64,000 bases of DNA from Begonia masoniana (lineage: Eukaryota; Streptophyta; Magnoliopsida; Cucurbitales; Begoniaceae): the NCBI GenBank assembly GCA_022432975.1, contig CM039514.1:12136810-12200809 (forward strand), given 5' to 3'. How positions within the stretch are numbered: position 1 is the first letter of the stretch; each line of letters opens with the position of its first letter. Under the pieces are notes generated by a model. It had not been told where the DNA came from. It did no database searches and saw only the letters and a program-made list of their open reading frames with translations. A program made the translations under genes and the position numbers. Shown here one piece after another: positions 23,766 through 35,508 of this stretch.

Positions 23766-26700
23766 TCAAGTTACTATCTTTGTCAACATATTTGCTGGAT
23801 TCTCCATCGTATGAATCTTGACTAGTCTCAACAATTGTCGATCCATAACTTCGCGTATCCAATGATATCGAATATCAATATACTTCGTACGAGAATGGTA
23901 CATGGAGTTCTTGCTCAAATCGAGAGCACTTTGACTATCACAATGTACCTTGTAGTCTTTCTGCTTGATTCCAAGTTCTTGGAGATATCGCTTTAGCCAT
24001 AACATTTCTTTCCCAGCTTCAGCGGCAGCAATATATTCTGCTTCTGTTGTGGATAAAGCAACGCACTTCTGCAGTCGTGACTGCCATGAGATAGCTCCCC
24101 CCACGAAAATATAGATAAATCCTGAAATAGATTTTCTACTATCAATATCTCCGGTCATATCTGCATCCGTATAGCCCTCCAAGGTTGGATCAGCTCTCCC
24201 ATAACAGAGACATATTTTAGTAGTACCCTTTAGGTACCTGAGAATCCACTTTACCACTACCCAATGCTCCTTCTCGGGGTTGGAGAGAAAACGACTTACC
24301 ATTCCCACTGCATGAGCAATATTTGGTCTTGTACACACCATTGCGTACATCAGACTTCCAACTGCTGAAGAATATGGTACTGATGACATTTTCCTGATCT
24401 CTTCTTTGGATGAAGGGCATGTACTCTTGCTCAACTTGAAATGATTGGTAAGTGGAATGCTAATTGGTTTGGCGTTGTTCATGTTGAACCTCTCGAGCAC
24501 TCGTTCAATGTACTTCTCTTGAGATAACCATAACTGTCAATTGTTTCTGTCTCAAACAATCTGCATTCTCAAAATCTGTTGAGCTGATCCCAAGTCCTTC
24601 ATTTCAAAAGACTTAGAGAGTTGATTCTTCAGCTGACTAATCTTCGTTGCATCTTTCCCTACGATCATAATATCGTCAACATAAAGTAGAAGTGCAACAA
24701 AACTCCTGTCTGAAAATCTCTGAATGTAAACACACTCGTCTGCAGCAGTTTTCCTATAGCCTTGACTCACCATTCATGACAAACTTTTTATACCACTGTC
24801 TTGGTGCCTGCTTCAGACCGTACAAGCTTTTCTTAAGTTTGAAAACGAGGTTATCACCTGAAACCTCAAAACCTTCTGGCTACTCCATATAGATTTCTTC
24901 TTTTAGATCTCCATGAAGAAAAGTTGTCTTCACGTCCATCTGTTCAAGCTCCAAGTTCATACTTGCTACCAAGCCAAGTATAACTCGGATTGACGTCATC
25001 TTGACTACTAGTGAAAAAATCTCATCAAAGTCAATTCTCTTCTTCTATTGGAATCTTTTGACTACCAATCGTGCTTTGTATTTCACCACTTTTCCGCAAC
25101 CATCTTTCTTCAGCTTGAACACCCATTTGTTTCTAAGTGTCTTCTTCCTTTTTAGAAGTTCTACGATCTCATAAGTATGATTCTTCTACAGAGATTTCAT
25201 TTTATCCTTCATTGCTAACAGCAATTTTTCTTTATTCTTATGAGATACTGCTTATTGAAAACTCTCCGGTTCTCCATCTTCAGTAAGCAAAAGGTACTTG
25301 GATTCTATATATCTTCTAGATGGAATCCATCCTCGTTCAGACCTACAAACTTCTGGAATAGTCTGAGAAGATTCACCATCATTTGGGCCTTGTGATGGTT
25401 CTGGAACATCTGGCAGAGCGAGTTGTGACTCCCCCTGCTCAACAACCCCTTCTTCCTCATCTTCTGCTTCTAGCATGTCTTCTGGCACTATGTCAGCGTC
25501 TCTCTCGAACGGTTTTAGTGCTGCATCTGAGTTTTGACCACCAACATTTGACTCCTGAGACATTGTTGGCTTTTCAATGTCTTCTATTGTCTGGCTTTCA
25601 TGGAACACAACGTCCCTACTTCTGATCACTTTTTTCTCCTTTGGATCCCATAATTTATATCTGAATTCTTCATCTTCATAGCCAATGAAAATGCGTGGAG
25701 TGGTCCTTGCATCGAGCTTCTATCTAAGCTCTTTGGATACATGTGCGTATGCTAAATATCCAAATACTCTTAAGTGAGAGTATGATGGATTCTTTCCAGA
25801 CCACAGTTTCTCTAGAACTTCAACAACCCCTTCTTCCTCATCTTCTGCTTCTAGCATGTCTTCTGGCACTATGTCAGCGTCTCTCTCGAACGGTTTTAGT
25901 GCTGCATCTGAGTTTTGACCACCAACATTTGACTCCTGAGACATTGTTGGCTTTTCAATGTCTTCTATTGTCTGGCTTTCATGGAACACAACGTCCCTAC
26001 TTCTGATCACTTTTTTCTCCTTTGGATCCCATAATTTATATCTGAATTCTTCATCTTCATAGCCAATGAAAATGCGTGGAGTAGTCCTTGCATCGAGCTT
26101 CTATCTAAGCTCTTTGGATACATGTGCGTATGCTAAATATCCAAATACTCTTAAGTGAGAGTATGATGGATTCTTTCCAGACCACAGTTTCTCTAGAACT
26201 TCAAAATTCAGTGGTACTGATGGTGATCTGTTGATTAGGTAACAGGCGGCTCTGACTGCTTCTCCCCAGAATGGCTTAGGCAGCTTAGCCATACTAAGCA
26301 TACTCTGAACACGTTCCATGATTGTCCGGTTCATTCTTTCAGCTACACCGTTGTGCTGAGGGGTGCTAGGGACCGTCTTCTCATATCGAATGCCGTATGT
26401 TTTGCAATACGCATCGAACACCTTGGAAGTGTATTCGCCTTCATTATCTGACCGGAGACATTTCAACTTCTTCCCAGTTTCACGGTCTACCGTGACATGA
26501 AACATTTTGAAGTATTCGAACACCTGGTCCTTCGTCTTCAGAAAATAAACTCAGACCTTTCGAGAAACAACATCAATGAATATTAGAAAATATCTATTTT
26601 CGCCTAGTGATTCAACTTCCAGGGGACCCCAAACGTCAGAGTGTACCAGACTGAGTAACTCTGATCTTCTTGTGGAAGAGGAATTAAATGACACTCTGTG

Positions 26701-28130
26701 CTGCTTGCCAAGTAGACAATGATTACAAGGATCTAGCGCAACATTTTTTTCAATAGTGATAAGCTCCTTAATTATTAGGGTAGACAATCCTTTCTCACTC
26801 ATGTGGTTGAGTCTCTGGTGTCACAAATTTTGAGAACCCTCATTCTCTGCTACGTTGAGACTGTCTGTACATATCTTCACATGAGTCTTGTACAGCGTGC
26901 TACAAATATGTCCTCGAGCAACTATCAGAGCGCCCTTTGACATCTTCCATGTGCCATTGCTGAAATGATTATCATGGCCATTTTTGTCAAGGGTTATTCC
27001 TGAAAGAAGATTGAGTTGAAGATCTGACACACGTCGGACATCCTTCAAAGTGATTGTACTCCAAACACTTGTCTTAATCTGGATATCACCAATTCCTAGA
27101 ATCCCAGAGGAACTGGAATTTCTCATCTTCACTGCTCCAAAGTTACCGGTTTTATATGTTGTGAAGTAGTTCTTGTGCAGAGTCACGTGGTAGGACGCTG
27201 CAGTATCTACCACCCATTCTGTGTCTTCTCTTGAGACGTAAAGGCATGTCCCATTATGGGTTGAACAAAATGCTACATCTCCAGGAATAATGACTAGTGT
27301 TTCTCCACCTTTGTTCTTCGACTGAGAACTGCTCTGGCCTTGCTCCTCTAGTCATTTGTAGCAATTCTTCTTCATATGACCCTCTATTCCACAGTGATGA
27401 CATTTATATAAAGGTTTTCTGCCATTGGTGGATCTGTCCTTGCTCTTGCTTCTGCCTCTTCATTTGCCTCTACTACTCATTTGTTGTTTTCCCTGTTGTC
27501 TTCCTCAGTTCTCTGAGACAAAGGCATGGGTCTGGTCTGTGCCCATGTCCTTTCTCCTGGCTTCCTCGTTGAACAAGACATCCTTAACCATGGACATAGT
27601 AAGTTTGCCATCTGGAGCCGAGTTGCTGAGAAAAACTACAAGTGTTTCCCAGGTATCAGGAAGTGAACTGAGAAGTAGGAGTGCCTGTATCTCATCTCCA
27701 AGCGGCATCTCTACAGACGATAACTGGTTTACCAGACTCTGGTACTCACTGGTATGCTCGGCAACAAAAGTTCCACTTTTGAACTTCATATTGACTAATT
27801 GCCTCATCAACAAGGCCTTATTCCGAGCGGTCTTGGCCTGGTACATGTCCTCTAACTTCTTCCAGAGAGCATATACGTCTGTTTCCTATGCAACATGGTG
27901 GAAGACACTATAAATCAATCCATTGCCATATTTGACAATAGATTTTTGGTTTAATTTCTTCCATTCTTACGCTTTGGCTGGATCAGGTATTTCACCCTTC
28001 AATTCTACGAGATTGAACAAATCTTTACAGCTTAGGAGATCTTCCATCCGAGGTTTCCACAGCGTGTAGTTGGTGGCAGTGAGCATAATCATAGCTCCGA
28101 AAGATGATGTTGACTCTTCTGTGGTCATTT
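23766..28130 (-). pseudogene. TE4 gag-pol remnant (Copia)
   Basis: In order on the minus strand: Gag (27505-28130, including MYQAKTARNKALLMRQL); zinc knuckle region (about 27350-27420, decayed); protease (26821-27213, VDTAASYHVTLHKNYF, with the catalytic DSG changed to DTA); pre-integrase and integrase (26101-26802, HSDVWGPLEVESLG, DNEGEYTS, QHNGVAERMNRT); an acidic linker (25252-26010) carrying a 381-bp tandem duplication; reverse transcriptase (24552-25080, LLYVDDIMIVG); RNase H (23766-24500, CDSQSALDLSKN, KYIDIRYHWIRE). Several stop codons and frameshifts. Not functional. Confidence 0.88.
25441..26202 (-). repeat. 381-bp in-frame tandem duplication in TE4 pol
   Basis: 25441-25821 and 25822-26202 are nearly identical (one difference seen, tggtcc versus tagtcc). 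The unit is 127 codons long, and the joint shows the short shared sequence 'caa'. It repeats the end of the integrase and the start of the linker. Confidence 0.9.
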
Positions 28131-28423
28131 TTCACCTTACAAAAATTTATTTATAAAAATAGGAGCTGAATTTTGCAAAATAGAGTCCACCGTTGCGTTC
28201 AGAATGGTCGAAAATGGTGGAATAGACAATTCAGGGTCACAAATTTAATTTCTGAAAATTTATGGGGTCAAACTAAAAATTTCTAAACGTTCAGGGGGCC
28301 AAAATGCAATTTTCAGAAAATTGCAGCTGACTTAGCGACACGTGGCACTGACTGGGCGCTGAGGTAGTGCTGACATGGCTGATGACTGTACTTCGTCTTC
28401 CTCAACCTGGCTCTGATATCACT

Positions 28424-28807
28424 TGTTGGGTATCAGAGGATGTATTTAAGAGAAAAAAATCTAATTCAATTTTCAAATGAACAATAAAAAAAACTTTCAA
28501 ACCTCTCTCAATGCTAAGCACTCCTCCTCTACTTGGAATTTTTTTTTTTTTTGGATTATTGAAACGTTATGTTGAAGCCTCTATTTATAGAGAGGCTTCA
28601 GCACACCTTTCTTTAAATAAAAAATAAATAAATAAATAAAAAAAATAAAAAAAATAAAAATAAAAAAATAAAAAAATAAAATAATAATAATAATAATAAT
28701 AATAATAATCTGCCGCAGCAATTGAAGACTTCTCCAATTGCTGCCACCAACCATTGAAGTCTTCTAGACGGAGGCTGTGACTAGAAAAACTAAAATTGAA
28801 TTGTTTA
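28424..28807 (-). repeat. TE4 LTR (5' LTR on minus strand)
   Basis: Pairs with 23385-23698. An (aata)n/(aat)n microsatellite at about 28613-28710 is much longer than in the partner. Confidence 0.8.
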
Positions 28808-29483
28808 ACCTTTACACGTAATTTTTAACGAGATTAACACAAAATCTTAAATTGTTGCAATCTCACGAGCAAAGTCTAACATATTTAACACTCTTTCGTA
28901 CTTTTGCGATCGACTCTTGATGCTCCGTTAAACAATTAGAACTAATAAATTTCAAACATCTCATGCATGCAATCTTTATCTACACTTTTCAGTTTCTAGC
29001 AGACTTTATCACGTATGTAATTGCAACGTCGTTGGAATGTTGCACTGTTGACGATAACAGGTGTAACATTTTCAATATTCTACTAAAATGATCAATTCCC
29101 AACTTCCTTTCCATAAGAGTTTCTTCTTGAAAAACATAATTAATGTTTATCATAAGTTCAATCTCGTGCAAAGCAAAAGGATTTTAAAAACAAAGCGTCG
29201 TCGTTTTGTTAACTTACACGTTAATATCCTGGAGCTGGGGTTAATCAAACGATTAACTGGAGTTGGAGTTGGAGTTGGAGTTATTATTTAGTTGTTTGAA
29301 CATGAACCTCGGTCTGGAGCTCGCTTCTTAAATTTCCATTTTCTACTCATTTGCCGGTCATCGTGTTAACATGGGCGGGGAGGCAGTTTGATTTTCACCA
29401 GATTTTTCATATTCGATCAGAATCATATAAATTAGATTTCAAATGAAAAGCCGAGTTTGAATCTGGTCCTGAATCGAGCTGAA
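28808..29483. promoter_or_regulatory. Upstream region of the SERGT1-like gene
   Basis: No coding frame. A short (ggagtt)n run lies at about 29258-29281 and a TATA-like atataaatta at about 29425-29434, some 50 bp before the ATG. Confidence 0.4.
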
Positions 29484-32400
29484 ATGGCCAAATTCTGGGT
29501 TTTAATGGTGGTGTTGGTGGTAATGGGTCAGGGGATAGGAAATGGGTGGGGCGAGAAGACGGGTGAAGAAGAAGCATGGATAATCCACACGCTGTTCTCA
29601 GGGGAATGCAATAATTACTTCGATTGGCAGACGGTGGGATTAGTGCATAGCTTCAGAAAGGCCCGGCAGCCCGGACTCATAACCAGGCTTCTCAGCTGCA
29701 CGGAGGAGGAGAAGAAGAATTACAGAGGGATGCATTTGGCTCCTACTCTTGAAGTACCTTCTATGAGCAGACACCCAAGAACCGGTGACTGGTAATTTTC
29801 TCATCTCTGTTTGATTCTTCTGGGTTTTTTCTTAATTGGAACATTATGCTGTGTTATTAATCTTTCAGCTGTGTTATTAATCTTTCACTGTTGAATTGGT
29901 ATGTGATTTTTCTGTGATGATTGTCCATATTGATGTGTATAGTTTGCTGATTGTCGGGAGAGTGGCTTGCTGTAATGATTCATCTACAAACTATACAATT
30001 GCTTCAATGGCAATGAAAAGAATCAAATCGTCCTGGCAATGAACATTAGTAAACTATGCCCGTGAAGGGGGCAGACAATTTGGAATTTCCAACCAAAGGA
30101 GTCTTCCGTATATAACTTCAATTTTGTTTTTGCTTTTTTGCGCCGAGTCTTTTATTTACTCGGGTTGTTTGAGAATGAAAGAACCCATCTTTCAACGAAG
30201 TATTCTTAATGACCGTGTAAAGAGAATTAGATAGAGTTATGCAGAGTCTGCTGATAATGGAATAGTTGTTATAGGGGTTTATGGAAATAAAAGTGTAAAT
30301 TGATTCATTGGGAATGCCACTGGGTGTATAACAAGCAGAGTGAATGCTATTATACAGGAAGTTAATATTAGAATTGTTAGAAAAGATGGACGAAATAAAG
30401 TAAAAGTAGGATAACTATAACGAGTGCGACACATTTGTTGGAGAGGAAAGAAATTTACGCATGACAATGCATTTCAAAGCGAAAAGGATGAATGGATTAG
30501 AAGTCGAAAGTGTAAGTTTTAGACGTGAGGAACTGCAATTTCGATGCCGTTCTAGCTTCTACATTTCCTTTTGAATGTCTGTAAATACTGATGAAATTCA
30601 ATTATTTAAGACATTCTCGGCAAACATATAGTTACCGTTTTAGAAGAAGTTTACCAGTAATAGAATAAACAATAATTGAATTAGGATTCTTAGTAGATGT
30701 GATTCTTCTTTATTATACTCCTAATTCGGATATAAACAGATACAAAAGCAAACAATGTTATCTGGTTTTCCAGGTATCCTGCTATAAACAAGCCTGCCGG
30801 GGTTGTACACTGGCTTGAACATAGCAAAGATGCTGAGAATGTTGATTGGGTTGTAATTCTAGATGCAGACACGATCATGCGAGGTCCGTTTATTCCTTGG
30901 AAACTTGGGGCCGAGAAAGGCAGGCCTGTTGCAGCATATTATGGGTATCCATTTTTTCTCTGTTAAAAAAAAATACTCTTTGTTAAATAATCTTGACTCT
31001 TGAACACGCCATTAATATTTTTAACTTTATTTGGGTATTCTCCGATTTAAGCATACAGATCAAAATGTCTGTTACTTTTTGAAAATTAAGGTTTCTGAAA
31101 CTTGCTTTTTTGAGATAACACGAGACTCCACAAAGCCAGGGTTGGTCTAAACATATGAGGAACTATTTCTAATTGAAAAGACAATAGAATTCATCCTCCC
31201 TTTCTTGTATTTTTCCATTTTGTTTCTAATAAAAAGTATGTTCCTATCATTGAGAATTAGTTATTCTTTGTTAATAACACCACTTTTGATCAGGTACTTG
31301 GTTGGCTGTGATAATATTCTTGCTAATATACACACAAAACACCCTGAATTATGCGATAAAGTTGGTGAGCCAGTAGCAATACACATCGATGACCTTCGAG
31401 TGCTAGCACCTATCTGGCTATCGAAAACAGAAGAAGTACGCGAAGATAAAGCACATTGGGCTACCAATATAACTGGTGACGTCTATGGGGAAGGTTGGAT
31501 AAGTGAGATGTATGGATACTCCTTTGGAGCAGCGGAAGTAAGAAACCATTTTGTTTGATTCATGATTTGGCTAATCTGCTGATTCCCTTATGCATGGCTT
31601 GTACCTTTGGTTTTCAGGTTGGCCTTCGCCATAAAATCAATGAAAATTTGATGCTTTATCCTGGCTATATTCCGCTTGAGGGAATTGAGCCTATAATTCT
31701 TCACTACGGATTACCATTTGAAGTTGGTAATTGGTCGTTTGACAAAATAAGCAACCACAAATATGATTTTGTCTACGATTGTGGCCGGCTCTTCCCAGAG
31801 CCCCCTTATCCTAAAGAGGTATCTATCTATACTTAATTTGTTTAGAGGACACTCTTTTTTAGAGATAAACCTAAAAAACCCGTTTGTGCACTATTTTTAA
31901 CAGCAGAAAGCATTAAACAGATAAAAGTCCTCTGTCCAAACATGTTTCTAATAACTACTTTTGGATAAATGATTAATTGTTTTCTAAGCACAGTTTACAC
32001 AAAATCTTCTTATGAAATGAAAGTGTTTTTATGACACTCCAACTAAATTCAAGTAAAGGAACAGTACTAGTTAGCTTGATATTCAAATTAAACTGATAGA
32101 TTAGATTTGTATTTAGATTAGAGTTCAAGTTTCTGCTAATCATAATTAGATATAGTATCAGACTCATTTAAACTTGTCCATGATTTACATGGAGCTTATC
32201 TTTTGTTTCAAAGCACGTAATGTAGTCGATATGATTGAAACAAAGATTCATATTTGCAGGTGCAACTCATGGAATCTGATCCGAATAAAAGGCGCGCCCA
32301 TTTTATAAGTATCGAGTGTATTAACATACTGAATGAGGGTCTTATATTACAACATAAAGCCAATGGATGTCCTAACCCACAGATGTCTAAATACGTGAGC

Positions 32401-33179
32401 TTTTTAAAGAGTAGAACTTTCGCTGATATGACTCGGCCAAAATACCCCACACCGGCTACTTTGCAGATGAAAGAGGACAAACTACAGCAGCAAGTTTATG
32501 AAAGAACTGAGAAGCCAGATCTCAAAATTCATACAGTTTTCTCAACAGAATGTACTACCTATTTTGATTGGCAGACTGTAGGACTCATCCATAGTTTCCA
32601 CCAAAGTGGACAGCCGGGAAGTATCACCCGCCTTCTCAGCTGTACCGATGAAGATTTAAAGAAATATAAAGGACATGATTTGGCTCCTACCCATTACGTC
32701 CCTTCCATGAGCCGTCATCCATTAACAGGCGACTGGTGATTCCATCTCTCTCTCTTTCCATTGACAGATTCTTTGATCTGAAAAGATAATGATTTTATTA
32801 TATGGCCTGGGATTTAAAATTGCTCCGGTGCTTAGATGACAAGTCCATAAGTTCCATTTTCTGATACGATCCATAAATAGTCCCAAAGTTGAGTTTAGCC
32901 ATTTTCTTGTAATCAATTGAAATTTCAAGACTAGTAAGTTTCATAAAAGAGGATTCAGATAATAATGGATTTCTTTATGGCCTCAGGTATCCAGCCATTA
33001 ATAAGCCAGCTGCAGTTCTTCATTGGCTAAATCATGCAACCATTGATGCAGAGTTTATAGTTATTCTTGATGCTGACATGATCATGAGAGGTCCTATTAC
33101 ACCATGGGAGTTTAAAGCAGCTCGAGGTCGGCCTGTGTCAACTCCATACGAGTAAGAACCACCATGGTTAAACTCTTAC

Positions 33180-33223
<44 letters not shown>

Positions 33224-34200
33224 ATTTGAATTGATGTGAAGTTATTATATGTGCTAGATATCTTATTGGGTGTGACAATGTGCTTGCAAAACTCCATACT
33301 CGTCATCCCGAGGCTTGCCAAAAGGTGGGTGGTGTAATCATCATGCATATAGATGATCTTCGTAAATTTGCCATCTTGTGGCTGCACAAAACAGAAGAAG
33401 TGAGGGCGGACAAAGCCCATTATGCCACCAACATTTCAGGCGATATTTATGAATCTGGGTGGATCAGCGAAATGTATGGCTATACATTTGGCGCAGCCGA
33501 GGTTCGCTATTCTTACTCCGAGGTTTGTTTTTCTTTTTTCAATCTTGTTGAAAACTCCAACGGATAGTTTCATATGCAGTTGGAACTAAGGCATGTTATA
33601 AGCAGGGAGATACTAATCTATCCAGGCTATGTTCCACTGCCGGGAGTAAATTATAGAGTTTTCCACTATGGGTTGGAATTCAAGATAGGGAATTGGAGCT
33701 TTGGCAAAGCACAATGGAGAGATGTTGACATTGTTAACACATGCTGGGCCAAATTTCCAAGCCCTCCTGATGCATCTTCTCTTGATCAGAAAGATGAGAG
33801 CGAACGACAGAAGAACCTGCTTAGCATCGAATGCATAAAGAAACTTAATCAAGCCCTCCATCTTCACCATTTGAGGCGTAAATGTTCAGATCCCAGTTCA
33901 ATGACTATTTCAACCTCAGAAACAGGAAACAACTCCACAGTTTTTAGAAAATTCGGCAAGTTTGATGAAAGAAAAGCCGAAGAAGACGACAACGGCGCTA
34001 GAGACACAACCTTGAGTTCTCTGATGATCTGGATTATTGCTTTGTGGGCACTATCAGGTGTAGGCCTCTTGGCTTTTATATTGATGAAGTTTGCAGTTCC
34101 TAAAGGGAGAGGAACAAGAGGGAGAAGCAAGAGAAAAGTCTCTTATTCGGGTTTTATGGATATCAATGGAAGCGACAGACTCATCCGCGAAGTTAATTAG
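29484..34200 (+). CDS. SERGT1: Peptidyl serine alpha-galactosyltransferase (SERGT1 type)
   Basis: The enzyme adds alpha-galactose to serine in hydroxyproline-rich proteins such as extensins, in the secretory pathway. Eight exons: 29484-29791, 30774-30944, 31294-31537, 31618-31818, 32260-32735, 32987-33151, 33258-33501, 33580-34200. Together 2430 bp, 809 residues, close to the Arabidopsis protein. Start chosen at 29484 because it opens a signal peptide (MAKFWVLMVVLVVMG). Two homologous halves each carry HTLFS/HTVFS..YFDWQTVG, a DxD site in VILDAD (near residues 132 and 494), HIDDLR and GWISEMYGY. A single membrane helix lies at about 748-772 (MIWIIALWALSGVGLLAF), followed by a basic tail, giving a type I topology. 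All splice sites are GT-AG and no break is seen. Intron 6 holds a long (TC)n run. Confidence 0.95.
33179..33222. repeat. (TC)n microsatellite in SERGT1 intron 6
   Basis: About 20 uninterrupted CT units between exons 6 and 7, likely polymorphic. Confidence 0.95.
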
Positions 34201-35508
34201 CAATTTTTTCAGCTGGTTTGGTAGATTTCTACGAAGCATAGTTGTATTATCACGTGTAAATTGTATTGAATTTGAGAGTTACAGATGAAAAGAGACATTA
34301 TAAAGCTCTAGAGAAAAAGAAGACATGTAAATTGGAAGGTACATTTTCAGAGAGAATATGGAATATCAGTTTCTGATATCTCTAAATAATAGATTTAAAA
34401 TGTAAGATTTATTTTTAACAAGCTCAGCTTGGTTAGTTTGGCTTTTTCAATCTCATCGTACTCGTTTGACAACACTCTAATTCTATCTAATTATTTTGAG
34501 ATAGAAAACTTTAGCCTTGTGCAATTTGGTTATGGTGAATCATTCCAATGTGACAGTTCGACATGTGAAGGTAAAGAAAACCTAGCGTGAAGGTTCAAGT
34601 CATACCAGTGGGAGTGCATAATCCTATATTGCTTCGTAAAGTGAAAATGCATAATTTATAAGTAGAGTTCTGTTCCGTACGTAATACAACGTCTTTTGAG
34701 TTAATCCCAATAACAAAACCATATGAACTCCTGCCCAAAATAGATAATTTTGTACTAAGAGCATTGAAAAGACATTACAAATAGTAACAGAGTCACTTCC
34801 CTGTAGAAAGTGTGACTAATGAGGTTATCGAATCCCGAAATAAGAGCTTGTGACAGCTCGCCATATAAAGTCAAAAATAGTCAATTACGAGACCTCAACC
34901 ACCATACTAGTAGAAGTGCACAATTCTATTTTACTTTGAAGAATAGAAAATACATGATTTATAAATAAGGTTCATCTATCTACCTAGTACAACATGTTTT
35001 AGACTAATTCCAAGAACAAAATTGTACAAACTCCGACCAAAAACGGACAATTTTGTACGTACCCAATACCTAACAACAAACAACTCACATACCCAACAAC
35101 AGTTGCTCTGTTGAGGTTTCATTGAGTTTCTCATATCGCCTGTCCTACTACAACACTAATACTATCTATAGATTACCAATCAATCAAGCTGTTTTCTCAT
35201 ATGAAATGAAACCGTTGAAATATAGTAACCTTAAAACGCACAAACGAAAATAAGATTGCTAATAATATCCACAGAATTCTAAGGCATAACCATCCATGGT
35301 GGCAAGATAAATAGGCTAGTTCGTGGTCACACAAATATACTCTCCTCTGGCAAAATCCCCCATTCCAATCAAATATATATACAACAAAAGCATGCAAAAT
35401 AGTAAAAAAGAAACTTGATGCTACTCAATATCATCACCTGCCTAACTCGGACTGAAGATTCAAGCTAGTAAGAATGGTTAATTCCCTACCCAGATGAGAT
35501 TCTATGTG
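34201..35508. other. Convergent intergenic region with diverged direct repeats
   Basis: Lies between two converging genes and includes both 3' UTRs. Segments at about 34551-34770 and 34851-35060 are diverged direct copies: 'gtgacagttcg' versus 'gtgacagctcg', then 'gtgca.aat.cta' and 'ataattttgtac' blocks. Probably an old transposon remnant. No gene. Confidence 0.5.

Larger units (their letters stand above)
23385..28807 (-). mobile_element. Copia TE4, decayed, with LTRs
   Basis: The LTRs are 23385-23698 (314 bp) and 28424-28807 (384 bp). The size difference comes from an expanded A/T microsatellite in the right one. The primer-binding site tgatatcagagcc (minus strand) abuts the right LTR. A purine tract (tggagggagataat) abuts the left LTR. 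The terminal TG/CA dinucleotides are mutated in part (TA at the left edge, TA at the right), and the flanks atttt/acctt match only partly, so the TSD is not secure. It lies between two host genes. Confidence 0.85.
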
